Below the pieces are notes generated by a model, which was not told the origin of the DNA, searched no databases, and was given only the letters and a program-made list of their open reading frames with translations. The translations under genes and the position numbers were made by a program. From Mesostigma viride (Eukaryota; Streptophyta; Mesostigmatophyceae; Mesostigmatales; Mesostigmataceae): a stretch of 25,000 bases of DNA. The stretch lies in the NCBI GenBank assembly GCA_009746045.1, contig RPFO01001151.1:1-25000 (forward strand). Direction: 5' to 3'. Of the stretch, positions 8,801 to 20,000 are shown in pieces. Position 1 is the first letter of the stretch; each line of letters starts with the position of its first letter.

Positions 8801-9548
8801 TTGCAACACCTGCCAGGGCCAAGGCGTGCTGGATGTAACCCATGTTTAGCACTTGGGCCATGTCACCCTCCGCCCCTGGTTGTCCCCCACGCTGGTGGGC
8901 CAAGTTTCTTGGCTTCCTCCCCCCTTGGATCTGGCCCACGTTTCCTTGGCCATCCACGCTTGGGTTTACACGCTCAGGACCATCCATGCTCACCTTGGTC
9001 ACATCGGTTGACCCAGGTCTACTCATCCCCTCCAGCATCTGCTTCTGCTTCACCCTCTCTCCCGCCAGCATCGCTTTCCTCGCATAGCTCTCCTCCAGCT
9101 GCCGCAGCGCCGTCACCTGTCCCGCCAGTGCGCGGTCCCTCGCAGATAGTGCCGCAGCATCCAGGGGGCTTGCGCAAACGGCAGCAACAGCCTTCTTCAG
9201 CGTTGCCTCGGTTTGTCGGGATGCCTCCAACAGTCGTCGAACCTCCTCATCCGTGGTCCGCAGAGAAGTCCTTAAAGTGAACAGTTCCAGCATGGTGTCC
9301 CACACCGTGCGGCCGAGGCTCTGCGTTTGCCGCGCCAATTGCCACATGTCACACCCGCTCGCATCCACGTGGCTCGAGGCGGCTTCTTGGAGGAGGCGCT
9401 GGGGGTCTTGCCTGGGCAGCGGCGGTAATTCCACGAAGGTTGGTGAGAAGAGCTCGCATTTCCACTCGAGGCCTCGTAGACTCCTGGCTTCGGGCCTGCA
9501 AATAGACCTCCGCACACACATCCTCCCCCCCCCCCCCCCATCCACCAT
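5883..9548 (-). CDS. protein kinase / HECT-like / RZ-type zinc finger fusion protein
   Basis: One continuous frame of about 1,220 codons, numbered here from a TTG at 9563 that follows an in-frame stop; the first ATG is residue 6. The N-terminal half is helical and Ala/Gln/Glu-rich, with predicted coiled coil about 320-425. The kinase spans about 465-735: VIKEL (Lys493), Glu504 in helix C, HRDLKPEN at 587-594, DFG at 607-609 and APE at 635-637, so the catalytic residues are present. Residues about 800-1135 resemble a HECT ligase domain (GRVLAKAILECL in the N lobe, ALRDGF leading into the C lobe), but the Cys loop is shortened (candidate Cys1111 in GCLYMPEV). Residues 1168-1207 form an RZ-type zinc finger (WYRCPNGH, GECGGAM, CPTCG), as in RNF213 and ZNFX1. 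The likely role is a cytosolic signalling protein coupling phosphorylation to ubiquitin transfer. The domain calls are read from sequence and the function is inferred. The true start is uncertain: a good splice acceptor lies at 9496-9497. Confidence 0.88.
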   Translation of the reverse strand: MVDGGGGGRMCVRRSICRPEARSLRGLEWKCELFSPTFVELPPLPRQDPQRLLQEAASSHVDASGCDMWQLARQTQSLGRTVWDTMLELFTLRTSLRTTDEEVRRLLEASRQTEATLKKAVAAVCASPLDAAALSARDRALAGQVTALRQLEESYARKAMLAGERVKQKQMLEGMSRPGSTDVTKVSMDGPERVNPSVDGQGNVGQIQGGRKPRNLAHQRGGQPGAEGDMAQVLNMGYIQHALALAGVAIKECNEQLMPAASATCAAVEQLFECLALQRTVMAGVKGKLDKAHDAGTRVVHGAIAVMDGETPAQDAEQAATLRALVQRKREQLAEVMAAREGLHPTEVRMGVLQRDLRNVKKQKAQARAHLEIAEIDEKHNEAAELRKQLAGLEDQQRGIMADLNKLTVEAEEATHKMTQYYPEVVSLPERASRLGKALPSSSNSGSGGDIVDPDWSLACFRDGMGRPLGSSRIRMVEDREGNSWVIKELCGEKELRREGSRLQALQHPLVIRLERIFFDGGLAYLQMPYCKNGSLRTWFERIKGKTREGHPLRLEERQQVWVTMRQVFQAVAFIHRKGVVHRDLKPENILLQDDGQIALCDFGVSHDASRAFQTTLATRLGGFTTAYAAPEVFTHQPSATQWPFSQDMWSLGVMLTELLTGSLPVWNAATGRLEDAQGRSVLGSGSSGSRRQPQGDPWMTSLQELVSALVQVDPAERPSAEDALSDPQGFLARDLTQMAVEQQRRMHALSSFLESMRRCPARVTGRAHVLLVSDLGSRRQLVQQVLEAFAADGLDLRVLFSVECGGIRVPLSEVLDRFFQAVVLPEAGLFEQGREGREDIIAPPQLQEGVAFLPRKMSPEGRGQKKQHLRNLRVVGRVLAKAILECLHVPVRFATALCCFLVGDEQLDGATPSRCLELMAEFDPVVAGQMRSVLAITHGNGQEHAMMASMLTRCAAKDDFAITDANKGVVVRQAVHQRLFADRSEELGALRDGFLSLDDLMADHVKLMTGEVLVTLFFGQDYLDVDKVVTALVFPEELWGSAKEGQPPVKDWLRRFLHEVSETGLRLLCLRALGGIDALHSGHTCLVLPGGRERELPVFERETGCLYMPEVCQDYTVFQARMHRALRAGEYGVRTGAQQEERLAKEEMDAVVGAMRGQVRAGGWYRCPNGHPYAIGECGGAMVEAMCPTCGSGIGGLQHRLRGDNQNALDIDGAAAPAWN
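9525..9539. repeat. 15-base C homopolymer (G run on the gene strand)
   Basis: Fifteen consecutive C bases, read as a five-Gly run (residues 9-13) if the ORF begins at or before the first ATG. Homopolymers of this length are prone to length errors and polymorphism, so the reading frame upstream of residue 15 is not reliable. Confidence 0.9.
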
Positions 9549-10839
9549 CCATGCAACAGCCAATTAAATGCAACAAAGAATTCGAAACTGTGCAATCCAT
9601 AATCAGCTGTTATAGGAGTAGAGTGAACTTTAGATGTACAAACCATGGCAATACATAACATGTATGCTTTGTGCATAGGAAGCTGCTACCGGGACAGCTA
9701 CCTGGAATAACCCTGCCACTTGTTAGACAGGCATTCAAAAGTTTTCCCAGAAGCATCCATCGCAACGAATGCTGATGACAGGCATGGCCATCAAGTGCCC
9801 GTGCGGTTGCTGCAAAGGTCAAGCAGAATGTCATCCCACAATCAGCTAAGGATAAAAATCCAGCACAGAATGCCAGCTTGTTAATATACTATTAATGTAT
9901 GGGTTTTCTGTTCGAAGGAACCCTGCCATGGCTTGGCATGCACTTAGATGTTCAGGGTGCAGCCATTTTCGCGTACATGGAAGCAAGCTTAAAGACGAAA
10001 AACGGCATTTCTCAATGTCTATACCCCCTGGAAACCAGCTTTCACCTTTTCGATGCCGCAGCCTCTTTTGATGCAGCTTCTCCATCTTCAGAAACGTGCA
10101 TATGCGAATCAATCTTGGGCTCGCCTGGGTGCTGGATACAAAGCCAGGGCTCCCACCTCCCCGCCTGGAGTGCCTGATAAAAGGGAATCCAGCCAGTGTT
10201 GCAAATGTGGTCAGCTAGAAAGCCACCGTGTCGGGGAGACTTCTAAGAAAGCTGAAGCCAATGCATGAAAAGGTGGCTAGTGTCCATGAACTTATCGCAT
10301 ATGACTGCTGTGTCATACGGCATATCACTTTCTGCTGCAATCCGATGCACAACGCTGGCAGCCAAGCCAAAGCCATTGAAAGATTGTCACACAGCAGTAG
10401 TTGAGGCTTCATTCATGTGGCAGAGACTTAAGGCTGACATCTTTATGATTAACCTGCAGAACCTCGTTCTTCCCCCTCCATCCCCTGGAGAACTGCATGC
10501 TAAGCTTGTCAGTGTGGCTTTAAATGCCTTAATAGCAGAAATAAGAGAGCCTGTCTATGCACATTCCTGGTGTTGGAAAAGAGCGGGTGCCAGCACGAAG
10601 CACACAATTCCAGTCGACTGAAGCAAAAACGCGATAGCCTAGGTCCTCGCTGTGTTCCCTGCATACGTTAGCAAAAGAATGTCACCTGTGTGTTAATGAG
10701 CTGCCATATTTTATCTGGAAGTTGTCATTAAGGTCCATTGATGAAGAAAATGACCCATTAATGCTGCCAACTCTACCAAAGTATTAGAGGCAAGTAGCAA
10801 ATGAGGAGAATGTTTACAATACTATATTGTTGCATTCAC
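9549..10839. other. intergenic stretch between two minus-strand genes
   Basis: Lies between the end of the UBP12/13-like gene and the start of the kinase-HECT-RZ frame. It should contain the last exon of the former and the promoter or first exon of the latter. A plus-strand frame of 118 codons (10265-10621) resembles no family I recognise. I searched the minus strand for the conserved C-terminal tail of UBP12/USP7 (a short basic peptide ending near KIYN/KIHN) and did not find it. Confidence 0.45.
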
Positions 10840-11082
10840 CTGGTCGCCAATATCCAACATGGCAAGGTAATCAAGCACTCCAAACATCCCTACCTGGTAC
10901 CGTGCCAGCACCACGTCGTCCTCGCCCAGGTACATCGCCGTGTCCACCACCATGATGGCAAACTTGCACTTGGCAATGCTTTTGCGCGCCATGCCCAGCT
11001 TTGCCCGGAGGCGGCTTTTGACAGATGCCAGCTTCTCCTGTTCGTCAACCGCCAGCAAGAAGGGCTGGCCAAACGCAGTCAC
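10840..11082 (-). CDS. UBP12/13-like exon 12: last recognised ubiquitin-like domain
   Basis: Encodes 81 residues from VTAFGQPFLLAV through KCKFAIMVV, YLGEDDVVLARYQ and FGVLDYLAMLD. This matches the family's C-terminal block (PFLLVV.., KWKFAF.., YLQD.DIV..RFQRRDVYGA.EQYLGLEH). An earlier donor (RYQ followed by GTAGGG) exists, but the homology continues past it to the donor at 10838-10839 (GDQ followed by GTGAATG). Confidence 0.85.
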
Positions 11083-14000
11083 CTGCCCAGATGAGCATGA
11101 AGAAGATCGATGGAACAGTACGGGAGGGAGAATGGGCCAGGTGGCACAGGCAAGGAGAGGACTTTGGGAAAACTGACAAAATATTGACGGGAATGAAAAG
11201 GCATTTGAATCTCGCTATCTGGTATGCAACTCAACGACAATTTACCCTGGCCATGCCTTACTAGTCACACACATATCCTGGGGCCAACTACCTTGATCCC
11301 TGATGATGTAACTTGGCTACAAGTACATGAAACTTTTCGGGTGCTCACAACCTTGACAAAGGTGCGGACACAAGGATACCATGCACAAAGTATTGGGGTG
11401 ATAAAGCAAAGAGGCATACCCGATGATTGCCGCCACCCGCCTCGTCCCTCCGCACATGGCTGACAGGAAGTAGGGTGGCACTGGGGCTCGACTGCGCTTC
11501 TTTCTCAGCGATCTGCCAGCAAAGCACAGAAAAACAAGACAGGTTGCTGATGTGGGGGAGATCAAACACAAGGCTACCAGGAAAAAAGAATTCAAAAGTG
11601 CTAACCAAAGAACGATGGAGGTGGGTTGGGCTGGGGTGACATCGGGGGCAAAGGAACCGAGCACAGAAGCTGTTTACAATATATAACTCAGGAGTGTGCA
11701 CAGCTGGAGCATCGTGACTCTGCAGAAAAGATAAACTGGCCACGTGCCTGAAGACTTCGTAGCTTTACCAACCAAAGAAAGGACCTCAATTGGTCCATCC
11801 CACCTTGCTCGATGACGTCTGTGCTGGCCCACCACGTTTGCAATGAGAGGCCATTAGAGAAATGTGCATGGTTTCCAAAGTGACGTGATCGAGCAATAAA
11901 AAGGGAATTGATGCCCCAAATCAATACTACTATAACGATCTAAGCCCGTGCACGTTCAGGTATAAGAACGGTACGTATGCAAATGGGATTCGACACATTC
12001 TTCCGGACAGGGAACCCGTGAACCATGCCAGCGGACGCACAAAGGCAACAAGGCAAAACCAATCTTCATGACTCCCAAGGATAGCTTCCAAAAACACCTT
12101 CCCAAATATATGTGCATCCCACCTGCAGGGTCCAGTAGGTGCCATCCACATCGTCGATAACCTCGGTCGGCGACAGCACCTTGTAGACACGTCCGCCATG
12201 GACCTTCATCGCCACAAGCTCACCCAGGTGGGCACACTCGCGCTCCGCCTTAACTAACTTGAAGACGTCTGCCACTGTGATTGTGCGGGGTAGCGGGACA
12301 TGGAAACACGCCACCTGTGCCAAGAGAAAATCGGCGACAGATGCGGCGGACATCGCTCCAGGACAAAGGTCATGACTTGCTCACACAAGGTGCTCAAAGG
12401 AGTGTTCGAAGCACCTTAAAACTGTGGTAAAACTTGTGAAGGTAAGAATGATGGCAGACATAGCACATGACCATATCAAGCACAACATAACGGAGAGGAA
12501 TGAAAAGCAAAGAATTCATTCTCCACACCTTCACAGTGCGCAGGTCATGCACGGAAATGCTGATGCCTCCCCGCAGTCCAAGGTCAGGCTGAGGACGCTC
12601 CAGGACCTCGTAGTAGAGGACATCAGTGGTCCAGTTGCTGTCTGTCAGCATGCACATCAGGTTGTCCGCGCTCTCGCACTCAATGGCCCCCACCTTGGGC
12701 TTGCTTAGAATACAGTCGTGGGCAGTCAGACGGATGGGAGGCAGTTCCGAGAATTTGTCTGTGAAAGCGTCCAAGGCAGTGCCATCCTTGCTGCCACCTT
12801 CCCCCATCTTCTGCAACTGCGACGCCACCTGGGATACCACCTCGTCGTACGTGCTTGTGATGGACCTGTGCATGGGTTCACCGGAGCACGGCACACCCAT
12901 GGCTCAGACAACAATAAGAAATTATGATACAAGTTCTAAGGGCAAAAAATAGATTATGAGCGAAATCCACCGCTGTGAAGCACCATCACATGTGCTGTTG
13001 CACACCGCCAACCACACCTGTAAGGGAGAGCATGCGGCCATGCGCTCTAATGGAATGACATGTCTACGCTGTCCATTGTATTTCGGAAGGGTAACAGCAA
13101 TGCACTACTTAAAGACTTCCTTTCTCGGTTCCACTCACAGCACCAGTACAAAAGCGTCCTTCTTGGGATTCGCCAGATGGCGGAAGCGCACGTGCTGCAA
13201 CTGGCGTGCATGCTGGAAAAAGGACGGCACATCGGGGAAGCGACACCTGGCGGACACCTCGGTTGGGAGTGCTTTTTGAAAGCAGAGGATATCTCCGGTT
13301 CCCAGCTGGAGACAAGGCATGGATGAACAGTGCACATAAAGGACGAAGGATGTGAAAATGTCAGGAAGACATGCCTGATCTTTCCATCAATACTTAACAA
13401 CACGTGGGGCAGCTTATGGATGAAGAAAAATAATATTTGTGAGGTAGTGGCTTCAGTGTTGGATCAGTATGCATGAGCGCCAATACTTTTCTTCTTCCAC
13501 GATGTTACCGCGTCTGCCTAAAGCTAACCTGCCAAACCCATTCTATGATGAATGGGGGCCATGCCTCGGTAATTGTAACTCATTTGTGTTTTCAAGGTAA
13601 AAAGTTCCAAGAAGGGCAGAATTACATAAGCTTCTTATAAACTGTCAGAAACCAGCGCTACATGGGCTAAAGAACAAAGTTGATGACACATCTTACTAGA
13701 ATGCATTGCTTGCCATGGGAATTTAGGACAATGTTCACCACGCGGTTTGTAAGTGATGGAGCATGCATGTTAAAACATTAATTTATACACTACTGCAGAG
13801 CGGCTTCTTCTAATTCCGTATAGCAGACTGTCCCTTGTTTCTGGTGTAACTGGTTGATGGCCATAGGCCTGTAGAATTTTGTTGTCATTTGCTGCTTACA
13901 TGTTTTCAATCATTCAACAAGTGAAAGCTGTGCAGGGATGCCAAGGATAAGAAAAGTCATTGAGAGCATGACTGAACATGCGTCACTGTGCAGTTATCAA

Positions 14001-17000
14001 CTTGGGTTTAAATTACATGGAAAAATTACCTACGCCTAGCACCTTGCCTAGTATGCGCACACCAGGTGTTGCCCTGGCAGCTTCGTCAAACAAGATGAGC
14101 AGCATCTGTGTCCTCCCGCTACCTTTGTCTCAACAACACCGACTGCATGTTAGCGTCCTTCACATGGCGCTCGTGATGTCCATAGAGACGGCTGCGCATT
14201 TCAACAGGACAACTCAATAAGTTTATTGGAAAGCCGTTAAGGTCTACACTTTAATTTCACCAGCCCATCAGTTAACCTCAGCAAACAAAGCATGTTTTTA
14301 CTGGTAAACTGACTGCGAAATAAAATTGACACTGGTTTTGACAATAGTGACATAAATGCATTCGACACAAGAAGCCGTTATGCCCCGCGCCTGGCCTGTC
14401 AAACACTACTAATCAGAGCTCAGCCAAATTTGTGCAGAAAGTAGAAGAGAAGGACTTAATTGTGACTGCCGTGTCTTCTAAAGAACTGAGCATTATTGTT
14501 TAATGCCGATTAAGGTGGCTCCGAGTTCCGCTATCGATGGCTGCTGCGGTTATTTGTCAGTTGTAATGCTTCTGTCAAAAGATATCGACGGTGTAAAGTT
14601 TGGCTATGTGATTTAGAAGCCGTTTCCGCAACTGGTCACATGTGCATTGGGTCCCATGCTTGGTCTGAACCATTTTGAATAAGAAGGTATCTATAATCTA
14701 CGATAAGCCTTTTTGTGGCCTAGATACTTCTATACAATTAAACACCAAGTGGTGAGCCACTGAAATAGGAAGTTCGAGGTTGCACTTGTCGGCCCAGCAT
14801 TAAAGTACGTGCATGGCTACTGCTGGCCAGATGAACATCGCTGTTAGCGTCAATATATTGTAACTGTTCAACCCATTTATAATGGTTGCTTAACCCCTAA
14901 ATGGGCAGAATTACTGCCCATGCATCGGCTGTAACTTCACAATTTTGCAAACCAGATGCCATCCAACCCACCCATATCCAATGGCTGTCCTTGGGGGCCA
15001 AGCATGTCCATGAGTTGCCCTTCGGGTTGGTATATCACAACCTTACATATATGCACGGTAGGCCATGTATAACTGCCGTCAAAGTCAGGGGGGTCAAGAC
15101 GAGCGTTTTCATTTTTTGTAGAATGTGCATTTTGAATTATGTTGTAAGAGCTAGGCACCTACCGCTTCAGGGATGATAAACAATTAGTTGCTGAACAGTT
15201 TGAGCCATTGGGGTCATCATTTGGGTGGGTATACCAGCAGTTACACCCAGTACAGCCCATAGGGGTACCGGTGGTAAAAAGCAACCAAGGGGGTAGGGCT
15301 GGGCATACTACCTACTAATACCTACTAATATGGCCCCCAACCATGCCACACAATACATTTCCCTTCCACAATGGTGGGGAAACATAACTGCATCATCACA
15401 CTGCCCTTACATGGCACCTATGTGCAGGTGCCACCTTGTCCATGCACGTAGGTAACGTGGTACGGATACCCTACGCAAGGCATGCATTCTAGGAGGCAGC
15501 CACCAACAAACTAGTGATTTTAAGCCTATTTCAGCTTGCCCTAGCAAGGATAAACTAGGCCTAAGCTGCTATAGCTTGCCAGGTGATGGCCAGCACACCT
15601 GGTGGCACATGCTGACAATGGGAAGCTTCTACTCACCGGTTACATGCTTGATGATGACACAGAGACCAGCCAACTGCCTCACACTCATGCAATATGTGTG
15701 TGGGAAATGTATAACAAACATATATGGAGGTATTCAAACCCATACAGCCTCTAAAACTTATCACCATCACACTATGGCAGGTCAACTGACTGAGGGAAGC
15801 ATCTAAGAATGGTGTTTTAGGAAGGGGCCAGGCCATGGTCAAGAAAGAGCATGAATAATGAAGAAAGAATGTGCTACACAAGCTAGAACGTATATATAAA
15901 CGTCAAACGTCGACAAGAAAACGATAACTCAGCTTTACCTGGCATGGCTGGCATTACCTTGGCCCAGGCGGTGGCCGCAAAATGGCGCGTTGCGGCACAC
16001 CAAAGTTGTGCAGCATGGTCGCTAGATTCGACGATTTCTGGCCACCCTTGCACGTTTACGACTACAAATCATCATAAAAAGTAAAAAGAAACCGATATAT
16101 CCTTTAAAATACGCCGGAAAGGTATTGCTGTCAACGTTTCTATCGTCCGGCCTGATCGCAGTTTTTTCCAGCAAGAACGCTGCCGACACCTATCAAATGG
16201 CATTCTCACGAACCAAAAATGGCCTGTATGATCTTTCGGACGTATAAAATCAATATCCTAAGTTTGGGCAGAAAATTCGAACGCAAACGTAAATGCCATG
16301 CGTGGGCGCAAGCCGCCATGGCCAGGTCGTCGTTTTCCGGAATGCACGTTGTACGTGAAAAAGTACCCTGACCCCTTGTACTTTGACCGGCCAGAACACC
16401 TCTATAACTTTGTCAGAAGTATGCGAACCCTAGTACCATGCTGTGAGGAAAATTATAAACTTTCGATCTTCTCAGCTAAACTTTTCCTAATTCTCAATAG
16501 TTTTCGCGGCATTTGGTCCCCCGAGAAGGGGCCGACGTGTCGGCTGTAACTCAGTTTTAGGCGGAAAATCGGCAGCCAGACCATTTAGGGGTTAAGATGG
16601 GGTAGGTGGCCTGTGCACCAAGTTAATGTCCCACCCATGCAACCCTTCTTCTGCTGTAATTTGTTGTCTGTGTGGCATTCTTTTGCGGGGGAGACAGGAT
16701 GACTACCTGAACCTGCTTTCGGCAATGCTCATGTAATTTTTCGGATGCTGACTTACTGGGAGCCTTCTTGCCAAAAGGATTGCCAAAGGTCAAGTAGACC
16801 CCCAAAGCCCTGATAACTGCTGTGGTGCGAGATGTAAACGGCATGGCTCCACCGCCTTGCCATAGCCAGACAGCTGTTTGTTAAAAACTTGATATATGCA
16901 GCCCCAAAGCAAGCATTAAATTTCAACCATCTTAGCCAAGATAGCCCTGGGCATTCCAGCTAGCCGCAAACACATGACAGGGATGATGCAGCACAGACTC

Positions 17001-20000
17001 ATGCAGGGTACTCCATGACCTGGACGTAACCGACATTAAAGAGTAACCAAGGTAATATATGTGCATGCATGTACTAGTATATATTCATGAGAAATGATCA
17101 TTTATGGGGATGAGATAGGCAATACATCGCAAAATAAAAATATTTGTGTAGCCATGATGCTTGTCATGCAACATAACAACACCTACAAGCAGGCAATAAT
17201 GCTGCTGGCCCGCCGAAAGGCCCTGGGTACATTTCGGCCACCTGGGCTGCCGCATAAGCAAAGCTTAATGCCATACTACTATCATTCTCTAAAACGTGTT
17301 TTTTCAGCATGAAATATAGATACGTTCAAATTCTCCCCTTCCCCGCACCCCCCACCCCCTTCTCCCCCTCACTTTACTATTCACATGGGCCCCAACTTCA
17401 GGAAGGATTAATGTCAGGCTTTCCTGCGCCCATACTGCTTCATGCCACGCCCAGCAGCCACCTGTTGCGAGCTCACCTGGCTCTTCGTCAGTTTGAGCTT
17501 TTCGCGCATCCGCAGGCACGTGGCCTCGGGTTGCGATCCGATCTCCTGATATACCTCCAAAGGTTGATTGTGGGTGTAGCCTCCCAGCTGTCGCATGACC
17601 GGCATGAGATCCGCCATCTTTTGATAGCTGCTGGCAAAGTGCTGCCCCACGTAGCTGAGCTTCTCTTCCACTGGATCATACAGCTTGAAGAAGAGCAGCA
17701 TGTCGTCATCGCCCAAACTGGGGGGGCCTGCGGGCACACTTGCGCGGACCTGGCAGGCTCCAGAATGACCAAGCGAGACAACTAAGCGCCGCATTAATTG
17801 ACCAGACAAAACAGCAAAAAATTATGGAACAAGCAATAATCCCATGCAGAAAATCAAGGCTAATCAAAGTGATACCTCGCACAAGACGACTAAAACAGCT
17901 TGCTTTGTTTAAACCAATTCCTGCCCCGCGTCGCTTCGGGCGCTCCTTCTACACCAACCCATTTAGGAAATGTAAAAAGAAGGGAACGCGAGCAAAAATG
18001 CCATCATATTCTGCAGCTGAGGAGAACAAGCACACTGAGCATACAAATCATGGAATGGTAATAAATGGTCGTGAGTGGCACCAGAATAACTCACCTGCAG
18101 AAACAAATCAAGGCCCCCCAGTGAACTGTAGAATGCTGACAATGAGGACACCTGGGGCACAGGGGAGTCACAGATGCGCAATGCCAAAAAGTCCAGTTAG
18201 TGCACGACCTCGTGAGAGCTCTTGTTGAAGAATTTGAGGTCAACCATTAGACCTTGGACCTTCTCTCACACTAAGCAGTCTTTAACTGATGATTTGGTAT
18301 GGCATGAATAGCTGCAGCGAACATATAGACACATGCACTCAGGCATTAGCAGGTCGTGTCGAACCTCTAAGATTAAGACGACTTCACAGATGTTTTTCTT
18401 CAAAAACTTTTCTTCTTAGGCAACCCTTCCATAGCAGAAGGATCCCTGCATGCTTTATCTGGCTGGCAAATCATATACCCTTGTCTTTCCGTTGACTATC
18501 CTAGTTTCCTAACATTTCCTCCAGGTAACTCGAAGGCTTTCTTAAACCTCAATCTACTCCAGTGCTATGAGCATCATCCCCTAAAGCCCCAAGCAAAGTT
18601 TCTGTCAACATCACTGTCATCTGGCTCTCTTGATACGACGGTAGTACACGTTTCTCTGCTTCGCTCTCATCCTAGTGATCTACCTTGATACTACTATAAC
18701 ATTACTGTTGTGTGAGCTCACATGGCATGCTGAGCAACGGTGGTTGGACTTGGAGGGTGGGCCCCGATAACATAATATAACCATCATGGGTGCAAAATTA
18801 CCCAAAATGGCAGGCAGGTTGGTAATGCAATGACTGAGCCAATCCACTGGCTTGCATCGCCTCATGGAACGCTACAGATGCGAAGCAGTCTGCTACAAGC
18901 TAGAGGAGCCTCATGTGCCCACAAGTGCACGATCTCTGAAGCTTTCCCTCGCCTAAATTTCCATGCATGTGCTGCAATCAAGTCTGGTTTCTGTTTGCAC
19001 TTACCAGCTGATCTTCACAGCCGGGGCCGTGGTGGGTAGCGGGTCGGTATGTTCCATTTTCGCGTATCTCCCATGTCCATAGAACCTGCTGCCTCACTGG
19101 CACACCCCACTCTGCTTCCACCTGTTGCACCAGGAAGCAAAAACGGTACATTTGGCAAACATCAAGTGACAAGACCAATGAGAAGAGGCTCATAATTCAT
19201 GCATTGATTGACATTTCAAATGCCAACTGCACGGACATGCCTTTAAGTCGACCCGGCTAGAGAGCCAATGCCCATGATGCAACTATCTGTGTGTACTTCT
19301 ACGTAATGAAATGTCCGTCCAGAATACTTGGATACACATAAAAGCCTTGCAGCAGGCGTTACTCTTCCATGATGAACCCACGCTGTGCTACCCACAGGCA
19401 TCCATGTCCAGGCTCACTTTTGTGGGGCCTCCACAAATGCAATCCCTCCTTTGGCTGGCCACCTTACCACCAAATTACCAAGATTCAGTAAACCATCAGG
19501 GTTTGCCACTGTGGGAGAAGAATGGCCAACTCACCAGCTTCTGGAAGTCGGTAAGCCGCATCTCCTTCGACACACGGAAGGCCTTCACCTGGCTGTGATC
19601 CACCAGGTCAAAGAACCGGGTCTTGCCAACCTGGTTGCACAGGTCCTCGTGGGTGGCCACCTGCGGTATCATTCAGCACCCGGCAGAGAGAGCACAGGGT
19701 TGCTAAAAACACTGAACCATACATGAAGCAGGGGGCATGCCCATCTGCAGGGCCACCAGCAACCCACACCACCTAGCAAAGGCATGCCGAACAGGAGCAG
19801 GAAACACAACATATCGTCAAGGCAAGCAGCGAATTGTAAACGAAAGCTGCCTCAGGAAACACAGCATATGGCTGACAAATGAACAATCTCTTAGCTACAC
19901 ACTTGAGCATATTAAAAACCTGGTCATGAGGACAGAGCATGGAAACTCTGGACGAAAAGGCAGCCAGATGCACCATGTGGCTAAGCTCGACCTGCCATCA

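Noticed and set aside
10053-10268. CCKCGQLESH, resembling a zinc knuckle
   Set aside because: Only part of the CCHC spacing is present, the frame is short, and no Gag-like context is found.
10882-10905. Alternative donor after RYQ in exon 12 (GTAGGG)
   Set aside because: The following residues (FGVLDYLAMLD) match the family block YGA.EQYLGLE, so the exon continues to the later donor.
13978-14220. Plus-strand frame of 80 codons in the long intron
   Set aside because: No motif, no splice-compatible homology to the UBP gene, and length is within chance.
16298-16549. Plus-strand frame of 83 codons within the candidate TIR element
   Set aside because: No transposase motif or family resemblance; length is within chance.
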